A stretch of DNA of 64,000 nucleotides from Thalassotalea euphylliae (GCF_003390335.1 NZ_QUOU01000001.1:4650001-4714000), one strand, 5' to 3'. Counted from the first letter of the stretch, positions 1 through 8,452 are shown. Numbers and translations are program-made. The notes: generated by a model from the letters alone, not told the origin.

Positions 1-537
1 AAATTGCGCAACTTGATAAACCCGCTCAATAGACTCGCCATCTTCTAATTGTTCGGCTAAATCAAGCACCAATTCAACTTGCTTACTCGCTTGGTTGTAT
101 CGCACAACCTTTTGCTCTATTGCAAGCCATGGCGAGTCAGCCGTATTGAATTTATGAGCAGCATCGGCAGTCGTGATAAGTGTTTCGCTATTGGAGAGTA
201 ATTGATAACTATCTGCTTGATAGTCATATCGGTAGATGCCTTTACCAGGCATGGTCAGCCATACAATACCTTGTGCGTCTTGTCTTATTTGCGTTACTGC
301 ATAGCGTTCAAAGTCACCTTCTGGGCCACTTAACGAACGCATGGTGTAACCATCGTAAATATTTACACCATGCTCTGTGCCTAGCCACAAGTAACCATTA
401 GTGTCCTGCATCACCGCAAAAACACTGGCACTATTAAGACCATCAGCCACACTAATATTTGATAATGACAAACTGGTGTTGCTGATCGCAAAAACAGAGC
501 GAGTGATTAACACACTCAGCAATAGCAGACACCACAT
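1..537 (-). CDS. Secreted/periplasmic beta-propeller sensor (two-component regulator propeller), N-terminal part only
   Basis: Reading the minus strand from 537 gives an open frame that runs off the left edge. It begins with a hydrophobic signal peptide (MWCLLLLSVLITRSVFA) and then shows the Reg_prop repeat pattern: DGLNSASVFAVMQDTNGYLW, then LGTEHGVNIYDG, then a second blade with IRQDAQGIVWLTMPGKGIYR. Such propellers form the periplasmic ligand-sensing half of hybrid histidine kinases or GGDEF proteins; the output domain lies outside the window, so the effector is unknown. ATG at 537 was chosen. An in-frame TTG at 549 would add LRR and give a more typical positively charged n-region, so the true start may be there. 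The plus-strand frames over this stretch are shadows. The gene is divergent from prlC, with element A and its insertion sequence between them. Confidence 0.82.
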   Translation of the reverse strand, partial: MWCLLLLSVLITRSVFAISNTSLSLSNISVADGLNSASVFAVMQDTNGYLWLGTEHGVNIYDGYTMRSLSGPEGDFERYAVTQIRQDAQGIVWLTMPGKGIYRYDYQADSYQLLSNSETLITTADAAHKFNTADSPWLAIEQKVVRYNQASKQVELVLDLAEQLEDGESIERVYQVAQF

Positions 538-826
538 TATTCGACGCAAACTAACTTACCCTAAACTAAAAAAGAAATACAAAGCTAACTTGCTATTATG
601 CCGAAAAAATCCTCTTTCGTCCGCATACACAACAAGGTAAAACAATTCACTACAATTGATTTACACAGCCAGCAGTGAATGTTGGCATAAATCTGTAGTA
701 CCAATTGAATTGATTAATTGATCAATTCAGAGCGCTGTCAGCGGTGGGAGAACAAGCCAAATTTTTGTTGATATAGTTATTCTACATCTCATCAATTTGG
801 CGTAGTTATCGCGACGCTGACACGCT

Positions 827-835
827 CCCAAAGGG
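827..835. repeat. 9-bp target-site duplication, left copy (CCCAAAGGG)
   Basis: The CCCAAAGGG here directly abuts the left end of the insertion sequence and is repeated exactly at 2114-2122. Nine base pairs is the duplication length of the IS10 group of the IS4 family. Confidence 0.85.
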
Positions 836-2113
836 CTGAGGAATCCCCAAAAAGTGACAGGCATAACAATTTGTGATCTTATTGAATCGCCAAACACAAT
901 AAGGACAACTGCTATGCCTGTTAAATCACTATGCCACAACTACCTTAAAAATACCCTCTCTTCCTTCAATCGCGCACGCATGAAAACCTTAATGCTCAGT
1001 GCCGATGCGTTAATTGACTCGAATCGGTTAACTCTCACTGATATAGGTCGACACCTCGAAGGAAAAGCGTTCAGTAAAAACAAAATTAAACGAATCGACA
1101 GATTTTTAAACAATGACCACTTACAACGAGAGCTTATTGACATTTACCGTGCGCTTGCCAAGCCCGTTATAAGCCAATTGCCATACCTAGTCATTGCTGT
1201 CGACTGGAGTGGGTGCTGTGGCTCAAATTATCATTTGTTACGCGCTAGTTTATTGGTCGATGGTCGCTCAATGACGCTCTACAACATGGTTGTTGAAGAA
1301 AAGGATAAGGAAACCCGTACCACTCATCAATTGTTTCTCTCACGATTAAGTCACATATTGGCGGGGCATGCGAAAGTGTATATCACATCTGACGGCGGCT
1401 TTTTAACACCTTGGTATGCCGAAGTACTTGCCCACGGATGGGATTTTATTGGTCGACTGCGAGGTACAATGAAGTGCCAATTGAAACAGCAGCCAACGCA
1501 ATGGCAAACCTTAGCGCAGTTAAGAAAGGACGCCAGTTGTACACCTAAAAATTTAGGGAGCGCAAGGTTAACGCAACACAGCAAAACGGGGTGCCAAGCG
1601 AGCCTGCACCTTTATCAAGGTGAGCACAGAGGCCGACGCGGGAAAAGCCGCTTTACTAAGGATGATAAAATGTACCGCAACCTTGCTCATGAACCTTGGC
1701 TCATCGCGACATCTGATGCCGAGCTAACAAGTCGCGAAGTAATCAATTTGTACGCTAAACGTATGCAAATAGAGCAAAACTTTAGAGATGACAAAAGTGA
1801 GCAGTATGGTTTTTCTTGGCGGTTTAGTCGAACGATGGGCATTAAACGGATGAGCATACTGTGCCTTATCGCTTGTGTAGCAAGCTTGGTACTCTGGCTT
1901 ATTGGCTTTGAAGCAGAAAGAAGAAAATGGCACTTTAGGTTCCAAGCAAATACCGTGAGAAAGCGGCGCGTGCTTTCATTTCTGTCACTCGCCAAAAATA
2001 TTGTCAAACAATGCCCTCACCAGTTAACAAAGAGGTTTATCAAAAGGAGTTGGTTAAATTTCATTAACGACTACAACAAGATAATCATTGTATGATAAAT
2101 GGGGATCCCTCAG
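836..2113 (+). mobile_element. Complete IS4-family (IS10-like) insertion sequence, 1278 bp
   Basis: The ends are 13-bp inverted repeats with one mismatch: CTGAGGAATCCCC at 836-848, and the complement of CTGAGGGATCCCC at 2101-2113. The CTGA...ATCCCC ends resemble those of IS10. Flanking copies of CCCAAAGGG (827-835, 2114-2122) are a 9-bp target duplication, so the element moved in as a unit. It carries one transposase gene that looks intact. It landed inside element A, just outside the right arm of that element's first stem. The intact duplication suggests a fairly recent insertion. Confidence 0.9.
914..2095 (+). CDS. IS4/IS10-like DDE transposase
   Basis: A 393-residue transposase filling almost the whole element. 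The frame is open from a GTG at 854, but the ATG at 914 is preferred: AAGGAC sits 8-9 bases upstream and the protein then has the usual IS10-type length (about 400). Catalytic signatures are visible: first Asp in VIAVDWSG, second in YITSDGGF, and the IS4-family Y-(2)-R-(3)-E-(6)-K motif in YAKRMQIEQNFRDDK, which carries the catalytic Glu. No frameshift or internal stop was seen, so the enzyme may be active. The C-terminal end is rich in Lys/Arg. This protein would cut and paste the flanking IS by binding its 13-bp terminal repeats. Confidence 0.92.
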   Translation: MPVKSLCHNYLKNTLSSFNRARMKTLMLSADALIDSNRLTLTDIGRHLEGKAFSKNKIKRIDRFLNNDHLQRELIDIYRALAKPVISQLPYLVIAVDWSGCCGSNYHLLRASLLVDGRSMTLYNMVVEEKDKETRTTHQLFLSRLSHILAGHAKVYITSDGGFLTPWYAEVLAHGWDFIGRLRGTMKCQLKQQPTQWQTLAQLRKDASCTPKNLGSARLTQHSKTGCQASLHLYQGEHRGRRGKSRFTKDDKMYRNLAHEPWLIATSDAELTSREVINLYAKRMQIEQNFRDDKSEQYGFSWRFSRTMGIKRMSILCLIACVASLVLWLIGFEAERRKWHFRFQANTVRKRRVLSFLSLAKNIVKQCPHQLTKRFIKRSWLNFINDYNKIIIV

Positions 2114-2122
2114 CCCAAAGGG
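2114..2122. repeat. 9-bp target-site duplication, right copy (CCCAAAGGG)
   Basis: Exact match to 827-835, directly after the right terminal repeat of the insertion sequence. Confidence 0.85.
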
Positions 2123-2360
2123 CGAGTTTAAAAGGCTCATATGCTGCGTTATTGATTTTGCTTTCCATGTAAAAAGCAGAGCAAACATTCTCTGCCATCA
2201 AAGCCTTACCTCTAAGCCTTTTAATTCTCGCTGAATGATTAAGTAGTTATTTCACTTGGTATAATAGTAAACCTACAATAAATATAGTGCGCCTCTTGAA
2301 TTACGCGACTACTGACTATAAATGTATAGCTGATAATAACCGATGCCTAAGGCTAACTTT

Positions 2361-4406
2361 ATGACAAACCCATTACTGCAATCACATGCCCTACCTCAAT
2401 TTTCAGCGATCAAACCTGAACACGTAAAACCTGCGGTGGAAAAAGCCATTGCTGATTGCAAGCAGAGTATCGAACAAGTGTTAACAAATAATGATACCTA
2501 CACATGGCAAAATTTAGTCATGCCCATTGACGAAGTTGACGATGTTTTGGGTAAGTTATGGTCGCCAGTATCGCACCTAAATTCCGTATTGAGCAGCGAC
2601 GAGTTACGCGAAGCCTATGAAAGCTGTTTGCCGTTACTGTCTGAATACGGCACGTTTGTTGGTCAGCACCAAGGCTTATACCAGGCTTATAAGCAGTTAG
2701 CCGAGAGCGATCACTACCAAACGTTAGACACAGCACAGAAAAAAGTGATCGACAATGCGCTGCGCGATTTTACCTTATCTGGCATTGCACTGGCACCGGA
2801 GAAACAAAAGCGCTACGGCGAAATTGTGGCCAAATTATCAGAGCTAAGCTCTAACTTTAATAACAACTTGCTCGATGCGACCCAAGCCTTTACCGTTAAT
2901 ATCACCGATGAAGCTGAGCTTGCCGGCTTACCTGAAAGCGCCAAAGCAGCAGCTGCCCAGCTCGCCCAAGCAAAAGAACTTAACGGTTGGCTGTTTACCT
3001 TAGATTTCCCAAGCTACTTACCTGTCATGATGTACTGCGATAATCGCGAACTACGCGAGAAAATGTACCGAGCGTTTGTTACTCGCGCCTCAGAGCTGGG
3101 CCCAAATGCCGGAGAATTCGACAACTCACAGGTGATGAAAGACATTCTTGCGCTACGTCACGAACTTGCTCAACTGCTTGATTTTGCCCACTACGCCGAC
3201 AAATCGCTGGCCACCAAAATGGCTGACTCCAGCGAGCAAGTGATTGGCTTTTTACAAGACTTGGCGGCTAAATCGAAACCGCAAGGCGAGCAAGAGCTGG
3301 CAGAATTACACGACTTTGCCAAAGAAAAGCATCAAGTTGAAGCATTAGCTGCATGGGATTTACCCTACTACAGCGAAAAGCTGAAACAAGAGCGCTACGC
3401 AATTTCTGACGAAGAATTGCGCCCGTATTTCCCTGAGCAAACCGTTGTTGCTGGTTTGTTTGAGGTGGTCAATCGCTTGTTTGGTCTAACCATTAAACAA
3501 CGTGAAGGTGTTGATGTCTGGCACCAAGACGTTAAGTTCTACGATGTTTACGACGAAAACGAACAACTGCGCGGCAGCTTCTACTTGGATTTATACGCGC
3601 GCGAGAAGAAGCGCGGTGGTGCTTGGATGGACGATTGCGTTGGCCGCCGTGCGCTGGCCAACGACACCGTACAACTACCTGTCGCTTACCTAACCTGTAA
3701 TTTTAACGGCCCAGTAGGGGACAAACCTGCTTTGTTCACCCACGATGAAGTGGTCACTTTATTCCACGAATTCGGTCACGGTATTCACCACATGCTGACG
3801 CAAATTAACGCCTCAAGTGTTGCCGGCATCAACGGTGTTGCCTGGGATGCGGTTGAATTACCGAGCCAGTTTTTAGAGAACTGGTGCTGGCAACCAGAAG
3901 CGCTCAGCTTTATTTCAGGCCACTTTGAAACGGGTGCGCCATTACCGCAAAGCATGCTAGATAAAATGCTGGCCGCGAAAAACTTCCAATCGGCGATGCA
4001 AATGTTGCGTCAACTAGAGTTTGGTTTGTTTGATTTCACCATGCACGCGCAATTTTCACCAGAAAAAACCGAGCATATTCAAATGGTATTAAACGATGTC
4101 CGTGCGCAATATGCTGTCGTTAAAGCGCCTGAATTTAACCGCTTTCAGCACAGCTTTGGTCATATCTTTGGTGGCGGTTATGCCGCAGGTTACTACAGCT
4201 ACAAATGGGCGGAAGTCCTATCAAGCGACGCGTTTGCCCGCTTTGAAGAAGAGGGGGTATTTAACCAAGCAACCGGCCGTAGCTTCTTGGAAAATATTCT
4301 TGAAAAAGGTGGCTCACAAGAGCCAAGCGAGCTATTTAAAGCCTTTAGAGGTCGTGAACCAGAAATTGATGCCCTGCTGCGCCACAGCGGCATTCAGGCG
4401 GCTTAG
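2361..4406 (+). CDS. prlC: Oligopeptidase A (M3 family zinc metallopeptidase)
   Basis: Cytoplasmic oligopeptidase that clears short peptides, including cleaved signal peptides. The zinc site HEFGH is at residues 469-473 within LFHEFGHGIHH, the M3 signature. The C-terminal region has the conserved HSFGHIFGGGYAAGYYSYKW stretch. The frame opens at ATG 2343, but the ATG at 2361 is preferred because the protein then begins MTNPLL as in enterobacterial OpdA and has AAGG at 2349-2352 as ribosome site; the length (681) matches E. coli PrlC (680). It is followed after 36 bp by the Tag-like gene and then rsmJ; prlC-rsmJ neighbourhood is also seen in E. coli. The upstream 247 bp contain the right end of element A. 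Confidence 0.97.
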   Translation: MTNPLLQSHALPQFSAIKPEHVKPAVEKAIADCKQSIEQVLTNNDTYTWQNLVMPIDEVDDVLGKLWSPVSHLNSVLSSDELREAYESCLPLLSEYGTFVGQHQGLYQAYKQLAESDHYQTLDTAQKKVIDNALRDFTLSGIALAPEKQKRYGEIVAKLSELSSNFNNNLLDATQAFTVNITDEAELAGLPESAKAAAAQLAQAKELNGWLFTLDFPSYLPVMMYCDNRELREKMYRAFVTRASELGPNAGEFDNSQVMKDILALRHELAQLLDFAHYADKSLATKMADSSEQVIGFLQDLAAKSKPQGEQELAELHDFAKEKHQVEALAAWDLPYYSEKLKQERYAISDEELRPYFPEQTVVAGLFEVVNRLFGLTIKQREGVDVWHQDVKFYDVYDENEQLRGSFYLDLYAREKKRGGAWMDDCVGRRALANDTVQLPVAYLTCNFNGPVGDKPALFTHDEVVTLFHEFGHGIHHMLTQINASSVAGINGVAWDAVELPSQFLENWCWQPEALSFISGHFETGAPLPQSMLDKMLAAKNFQSAMQMLRQLEFGLFDFTMHAQFSPEKTEHIQMVLNDVRAQYAVVKAPEFNRFQHSFGHIFGGGYAAGYYSYKWAEVLSSDAFARFEEEGVFNQATGRSFLENILEKGGSQEPSELFKAFRGREPEIDALLRHSGIQAA

Positions 4407-4442
4407 TCGTTGAATTTAGGCATTGAATTTAGGCGTTAAACG

Positions 4443-5150
4443 ATGAAACTAGAAGCCTTCGATAAACTCTATCAGCGCGCCGCCGAACGCAAAGGCGGCG
4501 TGGCTCAGCTAAACCTATTACTGCCACCCGTGGAGAACCAAGCAGCCCTTGGCAGGTTGCCGGACGATCGCTATCTTGCGGCATTCACTAAAAAAGTGTT
4601 CCAATCGGGTTTTGTTTGGCGCGTGGTTGAGCAAAAGTGGCACGACTTTGAAGCCGTCTTCTTCGGCTTTAACATCGAGAAAATCTTGATGATGCCCGAA
4701 GACATGCTAGAGCGAAAAGCCGCCGATCCGAAAATCATTCGCAACTTTAACAAGGTGAAAACCATTAAAGCCAATGCGCAAATGATTTTTGAAGAGCAGC
4801 AAAACGGCCATTCCTTTGCGGAGTTTATTCAACAATGGCCAAGTGACAATATTATTGGTTTATGGGCGCACCTGAAAAAGCACGGTGCGCGTTTGGGCGG
4901 TAATACTGGCCCTTACGCCTTGCGTGCGCTTGGCAAAGATACTTTCTTGCTCTCGCGCGATGTTGAAGCCTACTTTCGCGCCCATGACTTAATCTCTGGC
5001 GGCCTGCAAACCAAAGCCAGCTTAACCACCATTCAAGCCGCGTTTAATCGTTGGCAGCAAGAATCAGGGTTAAGTTTAACTCAGCTTAGCCGCCTAGTGG
5101 CGTACGCCACTGGCGATAACTACATTCAAGTGCATGAGGATGATAGCTAA
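4443..5150 (+). CDS. Divergent DNA-3-methyladenine glycosylase I (Tag)-like protein
   Basis: A 235-residue protein whose middle part matches the Tag/methyladenine-glycosylase fold: a helical block FTKKVFQSGFVWRVVEQKW, then FEAVFFGFNIEKI, then DPKIIRNFNKVKTIKANAQ. This corresponds to the E. coli Tag segment running from the LEGQQAGLSW region to the GIIRHRGKI region. Unlike classical Tag it has no cysteine at all, so the zinc ligands of E. coli Tag are absent, and the acidic residue of the LEGQQ motif is not conserved. A repair role in removing alkylated adenine is the family expectation, but activity or substrate may differ. The stop overlaps the rsmJ start (TAATG), so the two are translationally coupled and form an operon with prlC. 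Confidence 0.72.
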   Translation: MKLEAFDKLYQRAAERKGGVAQLNLLLPPVENQAALGRLPDDRYLAAFTKKVFQSGFVWRVVEQKWHDFEAVFFGFNIEKILMMPEDMLERKAADPKIIRNFNKVKTIKANAQMIFEEQQNGHSFAEFIQQWPSDNIIGLWAHLKKHGARLGGNTGPYALRALGKDTFLLSRDVEAYFRAHDLISGGLQTKASLTTIQAAFNRWQQESGLSLTQLSRLVAYATGDNYIQVHEDDS

Positions 5151-5950
5151 TGGCAGACACTAACCTGCAGGTTGCCGTTGCTTACGTTCACAAAACGGAT
5201 GTTGACTATGCCAAACAAGTGGCACAGCAATGGAACTTTGACTACATCGGCGACATCGCAGCGGCCACTAACTTTGACGAACTGACCTTCGTTTTACAAG
5301 TCAACGACCAAGTACTTGAATTAGTTAAACTCGACGAACCTAAACTCGCCCCCATAAAAGTGGATTTTGTTGATGGAGCAGTCGGGCATCGCCGTAAATT
5401 TGGGGGTGGCCGTGGCCAAGATATCGCCAAAGCCATTGGGCTCAAGCACGGTTTTAATCCTCATGTATTAGACGCCACAGCCGGTCTTGGCCGCGATGCG
5501 TTCGTGCTGGCAGCACTTGGTTGCCGACTAACGCTGGTCGAGCGTAACCCTGTTGTCGCCGCCTTGTTAGCGGATGGTTTAGCCCGCGCTCGCCTTAACG
5601 CCGACATTAGCGACATTGCTGAGCGCATGACCTTAATTCATCAGTCTTCGACACAAGATATGCCACAACTAGCAGATGTGGATGTGGTATACCTAGACCC
5701 TATGTATCCACACAAAGAAAAGTCCGCGCAAATTAAAAAAGAAATGCGCGTATTCCAACATTTGGTGGGCGCCGATATCGATGCAGATCAACTACTCGCA
5801 CCAGCCCTGACACTAGCAGCATATCGCGTCGTGGTAAAACGGCCAACGTATGCCGAACACTTGGCAGAGAAAAAGCCTTCTACAGAAGTGAAAATGAAGA
5901 AAAATCGCTTCGACATTTACGTTAACAAGGGTATTCCTAAACCTGCATAA
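5150..5950 (+). CDS. rsmJ: 16S rRNA (guanine1516-N2)-methyltransferase RsmJ
   Basis: SAM-dependent methyltransferase that modifies G1516 of 16S rRNA. At 266 residues it shows the RsmJ pattern: GGGRGQDIAKAIG before the SAM loop LDATAGLGRDAFVLA, then LVERNP, the catalytic-type VYLDPMYPHKEKSA and the C-terminal block VVVKRPTYAEHLA. The ATG overlaps the preceding stop by one base. Last gene of the prlC-tag-rsmJ operon. Confidence 0.95.
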   Translation: MADTNLQVAVAYVHKTDVDYAKQVAQQWNFDYIGDIAAATNFDELTFVLQVNDQVLELVKLDEPKLAPIKVDFVDGAVGHRRKFGGGRGQDIAKAIGLKHGFNPHVLDATAGLGRDAFVLAALGCRLTLVERNPVVAALLADGLARARLNADISDIAERMTLIHQSSTQDMPQLADVDVVYLDPMYPHKEKSAQIKKEMRVFQHLVGADIDADQLLAPALTLAAYRVVVKRPTYAEHLAEKKPSTEVKMKKNRFDIYVNKGIPKPA

Positions 5951-5988
5951 TTCGCATGGTTCGTGATTAACATTCACTCAAAAAATTC

Positions 5989-6017
5989 GGTGTGTTGTAA
6001 ACAAAAAGCAACACGCC
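5989..6017. terminator. Possible terminator hairpin after rsmJ
   Basis: GGTGTGTTG (5989-5997) can pair with CAACACGCC (6009-6017) around an 11-base loop, a 9-bp stem with one G-U pair. There is no clear U-run after it, so intrinsic termination is uncertain. The rest of the 295-bp gap 5951-6245 is A/T-rich and probably holds the chemoreceptor promoter (TATTAT near 6210), but nothing firmer can be said. Confidence 0.35.
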
Positions 6018-6245
6018 GCCCCCTATTAATGCCTCGCCAATGTTGAGTAATATCAAGCTATCTTATTCATTTTATCGACTTTTTTATTAATTGATAAAAG
6101 TGAGTAGAGTAACTTTTACAGCTAACCCTCCAAAAATTAACGTTTTTATTACAAACACTTAGCTAAGTGCTGAAATATCTCCGTAACAAAAGTGTCACAA
6201 TCTCTCTGTATTATCCGCGCCAATTTGGTTGGCGAGAGATAGGCT

Positions 6246-8201
6246 GTGCGAGTTTCAACTTTTTCCCGTGCCTCAGTAGTTGCAATTAGCAGCTTTGCGG
6301 TGATTTTTCTATTGACGATGTTTCAAGTGGCTGACACGCTTAAAGCTAATCGCCTGCTGATTACTGAGTACCAGCAGTTAAAGTCGAACACCACTGTCGA
6401 TTTTTACCGAACCACCGCCAACTACCTGCAATCTGGCGATGTCAGCTTGTTAACGGATGCCGAGCAACAACTCGACGAAATTAGACTAGGTGCAAAGCAG
6501 TTAGCAATTACCGAGCTCGTCACCGAAATTACCGAGAAAACAGCACTTCTCAAACAACATATTGAAGAAAAATATCGTCCACTCGGTAAGCTTAGTGGCG
6601 ATCCGATGGCGCTTTTACGCAACAACGAGCAAGGTATCGCTGCGTTAAATAGCAGCCTTGCTAACTATGCGCGCCAATCAAATAAGCTAAACAGCGATCA
6701 GCGCTTAGACTACCTTGCCACCACTAATCATATTGCCACTACCTTAACCAGCGTCATCAATGCTCGTACTAAAGTATTTGCCAGCGATAACGTTAATTCC
6801 TCGCTAATAGTTCAGCCCTTATCTGAGTTGAATGGTCTGGCTGGCAAGCTCGCTAATTTTCCATTGCTTGGCATTATGGAGGCGAGTGACGAAGACGAAT
6901 TAAGCGACGATGACGACTTATTGCTTGACGATGAAGAAGATACAACCGATTTAAGCGAAGAGGCCTTGGCTGAGCTGCGCTCACTGGTTAATCGCTACCG
7001 CAGTGAATTGGACAACACACTAGCCCAACAGCAACAGCGCCAGCAAGGCTTAGCTTTGCTTAATGCCGATGTCGCCGCCATTGAAACGGTTATTATCCAA
7101 GGTGAAGCCGTCATCCTTGCTCAGCAAAAAAGTATTAATGATCGCATCACTTGGGTTGTGCTGGTGTTGATGTCAATTCTTGTCGTATTTCTTGCAGCAA
7201 ACTACTGGCTCACGCGCAGTGTGGTGCTCAACCCGCTGCGCCGCCTGCGCGACAGTTTCGTTACCTTAGTAAATGAGGGGCGTGTTGATTTAATTGAAGG
7301 GATTCCAGCGAAAACTGAGCTAGGGCAAATCGCTGGCAGCTTTAACAAAATGGTGACTCAGCTAGCAGAAGAAGACAAACAAAAAGCCAAACAATTAGGC
7401 TTAGTATCAACCGCCATGCAAACCATGGAAACGCAAGCACAAACTATTTTAAATTCATCGTCAAGCACCAGCAGCCACTTAGCAGCAGTAGATGAGATTA
7501 TGTCGGCACTGTCGCAAGTGACTGAACATGTAAACTCACTGTCGCAACAAGTGGTCGACAATGCGCAAGCGAGCCAACAGGCGCTCACTGACAGTCAACA
7601 AAAGGTTGATGAGGCACTAGCCGCCAGCGAGCAGACTAGCCTTGCGGCACAAGCAGGTAAAGAAGCAATTGAATCGCTCGGCCAATCAGTAGAGAGCGTC
7701 GGAACGATTGTTGATGTGATCAGCTCGATTGCAGATCAAACGAATCTACTGGCACTCAATGCCGCCATTGAAGCGGCGCGCGCGGGTGAACACGGCAGAG
7801 GTTTCTCAGTGGTTGCCGATGAAGTGCGCCAACTGGCCGGGAAAACACAAGAATCCCTTAAACAAGTGAGCGATCGTTTAGAACAATTAAACCGCGACAG
7901 CAAAGCGCTGGAAACCAATATTTTTGATATTGAAGCGGCTTCAAGCCGACAGCGAGAAATTTCTGATGTGCTCAATGAAAATACGGCTAACGTACTGCAC
8001 CAAGCCAGTGCTTCTGCGCATGTTGCTGCCGACTCGTTAGCGCAAATTAACCAGCAACGCCAGCACTTCGCAGAATTTGAGCAAGCGATGGCAAGTATGC
8101 GTGGTGAGGTCACACATTCACGGCAGCTTGCGAAAACCATTTCAAGTGACGTTGCCGCACAAGTAGTTGATATTAGTGATACATTAAAGCTGGTTTCTTA
8201 G
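6246..8201 (+). CDS. Methyl-accepting chemotaxis protein with an acidic periplasmic stretch
   Basis: A 651-residue chemoreceptor starting at GTG 6246. First membrane segment about residues 10-29; periplasmic domain about 30-294, predicted helical with no recognised ligand-binding family; second membrane segment about 295-318; HAMP about 319-375; cytoplasmic signalling rod after that, with the near-invariant hairpin tip IADQTNLLALNAAIEAARAG and GRGFSVVADEVRQLAG. It would signal through CheA/CheW to the flagellar motor. There is no C-terminal NWETF-type tether. Unusual is a run of mostly Asp and Glu at about residues 215-240 (coding bases roughly 6886-6960) in the periplasmic domain, which could bind metal ions. 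It appears to be transcribed alone. Confidence 0.93.
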   Translation: MRVSTFSRASVVAISSFAVIFLLTMFQVADTLKANRLLITEYQQLKSNTTVDFYRTTANYLQSGDVSLLTDAEQQLDEIRLGAKQLAITELVTEITEKTALLKQHIEEKYRPLGKLSGDPMALLRNNEQGIAALNSSLANYARQSNKLNSDQRLDYLATTNHIATTLTSVINARTKVFASDNVNSSLIVQPLSELNGLAGKLANFPLLGIMEASDEDELSDDDDLLLDDEEDTTDLSEEALAELRSLVNRYRSELDNTLAQQQQRQQGLALLNADVAAIETVIIQGEAVILAQQKSINDRITWVVLVLMSILVVFLAANYWLTRSVVLNPLRRLRDSFVTLVNEGRVDLIEGIPAKTELGQIAGSFNKMVTQLAEEDKQKAKQLGLVSTAMQTMETQAQTILNSSSSTSSHLAAVDEIMSALSQVTEHVNSLSQQVVDNAQASQQALTDSQQKVDEALAASEQTSLAAQAGKEAIESLGQSVESVGTIVDVISSIADQTNLLALNAAIEAARAGEHGRGFSVVADEVRQLAGKTQESLKQVSDRLEQLNRDSKALETNIFDIEAASSRQREISDVLNENTANVLHQASASAHVAADSLAQINQQRQHFAEFEQAMASMRGEVTHSRQLAKTISSDVAAQVVDISDTLKLVS

Positions 8202-8270
8202 GGTATTTTCGTCAATCTGAGCAAGCAAATAAGCCGCTAATACTTTAGAATAAGTGTCAGAGGTTTTTTT

Positions 8271-8426
8271 ATGGCTAAATCACTTTGTAAGTGGAAAAGA
8301 AAGGATATTGAGAAAAATATCCACGAGTTGATCCACATTGTTGATAAACCCCGTTTTATCTGTAAAGACTGCGCCCGCAGTGCGCATGACAAAGGCTTTT
8401 TGTGTAAGCCAATCAAACTAAAATAA
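8271..8426 (+). CDS. Small four-cysteine protein (51 aa), putative zinc-binding
   Basis: ATG 8271 to TAA 8426, preceded by AGAGG at a good distance. It encodes a very basic 51-residue protein with cysteines at positions 6, 31, 34 and 45 (pattern C-x24-CxxC-x10-C), beginning MAKSLCKWKRKDIEKN and containing PRFICKDCARSA and GFLCKP. The spacing suggests a small zinc ribbon-like fold. Similar-looking short proteins are familiar from Alteromonadales genomes, but no function is known to me. It lies 27 bp before the peroxiredoxin gene on the same strand, so the two may share a transcript and a redox or metal-stress context. Confidence 0.7.
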   Translation: MAKSLCKWKRKDIEKNIHELIHIVDKPRFICKDCARSAHDKGFLCKPIKLK

Positions 8427-8452
8427 TCATTCATTAGACGAGAGCACAACAG

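Larger units (their letters stand above)
699..2261. repeat. Structured repeat element A (MITE-like), interrupted by an IS10-like insertion
   Basis: Without the insertion sequence this is about 280 bp bounded by imperfect terminal inverted repeats. The left end (699-730) starts TACCAATTGAA and ends ATTCAG. The right end (2231-2261), read inward, starts TACCAAGTGAA and also ends ATTCAG. Inside lie a nested stem, with outer arms 731-743 (AGCGCTGTCAGCG) and 815-826 (CGCTGACACGCT) and inner arms 756-763 (GCCAAATT) and 794-801 (AATTTGGC), and a second stem at 2128-2137 (TTAAAAGGCT) and 2215-2224 (AGCCTTTTAA). The loop of stem 2 carries a conserved module (about 2148-2204, starting GTTATTGATTTTGCT) that recurs in element B at 34261. 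No plausible protein is encoded. A non-autonomous mobile element is the simplest reading. It fills most of the gene-free stretch 538-913. Confidence 0.7.

Noticed and set aside
180..640. Two short plus-strand open frames near the left edge
   Set aside because: They run antisense to the propeller-sensor gene, whose minus-strand translation has a signal peptide and clear repeats.
699..2261. Element A as an integron attC site or a CRISPR-like repeat
   Set aside because: There is no integrase, no cassette array and no regularly spaced repeats; terminal inverted repeats fit a mobile element better.
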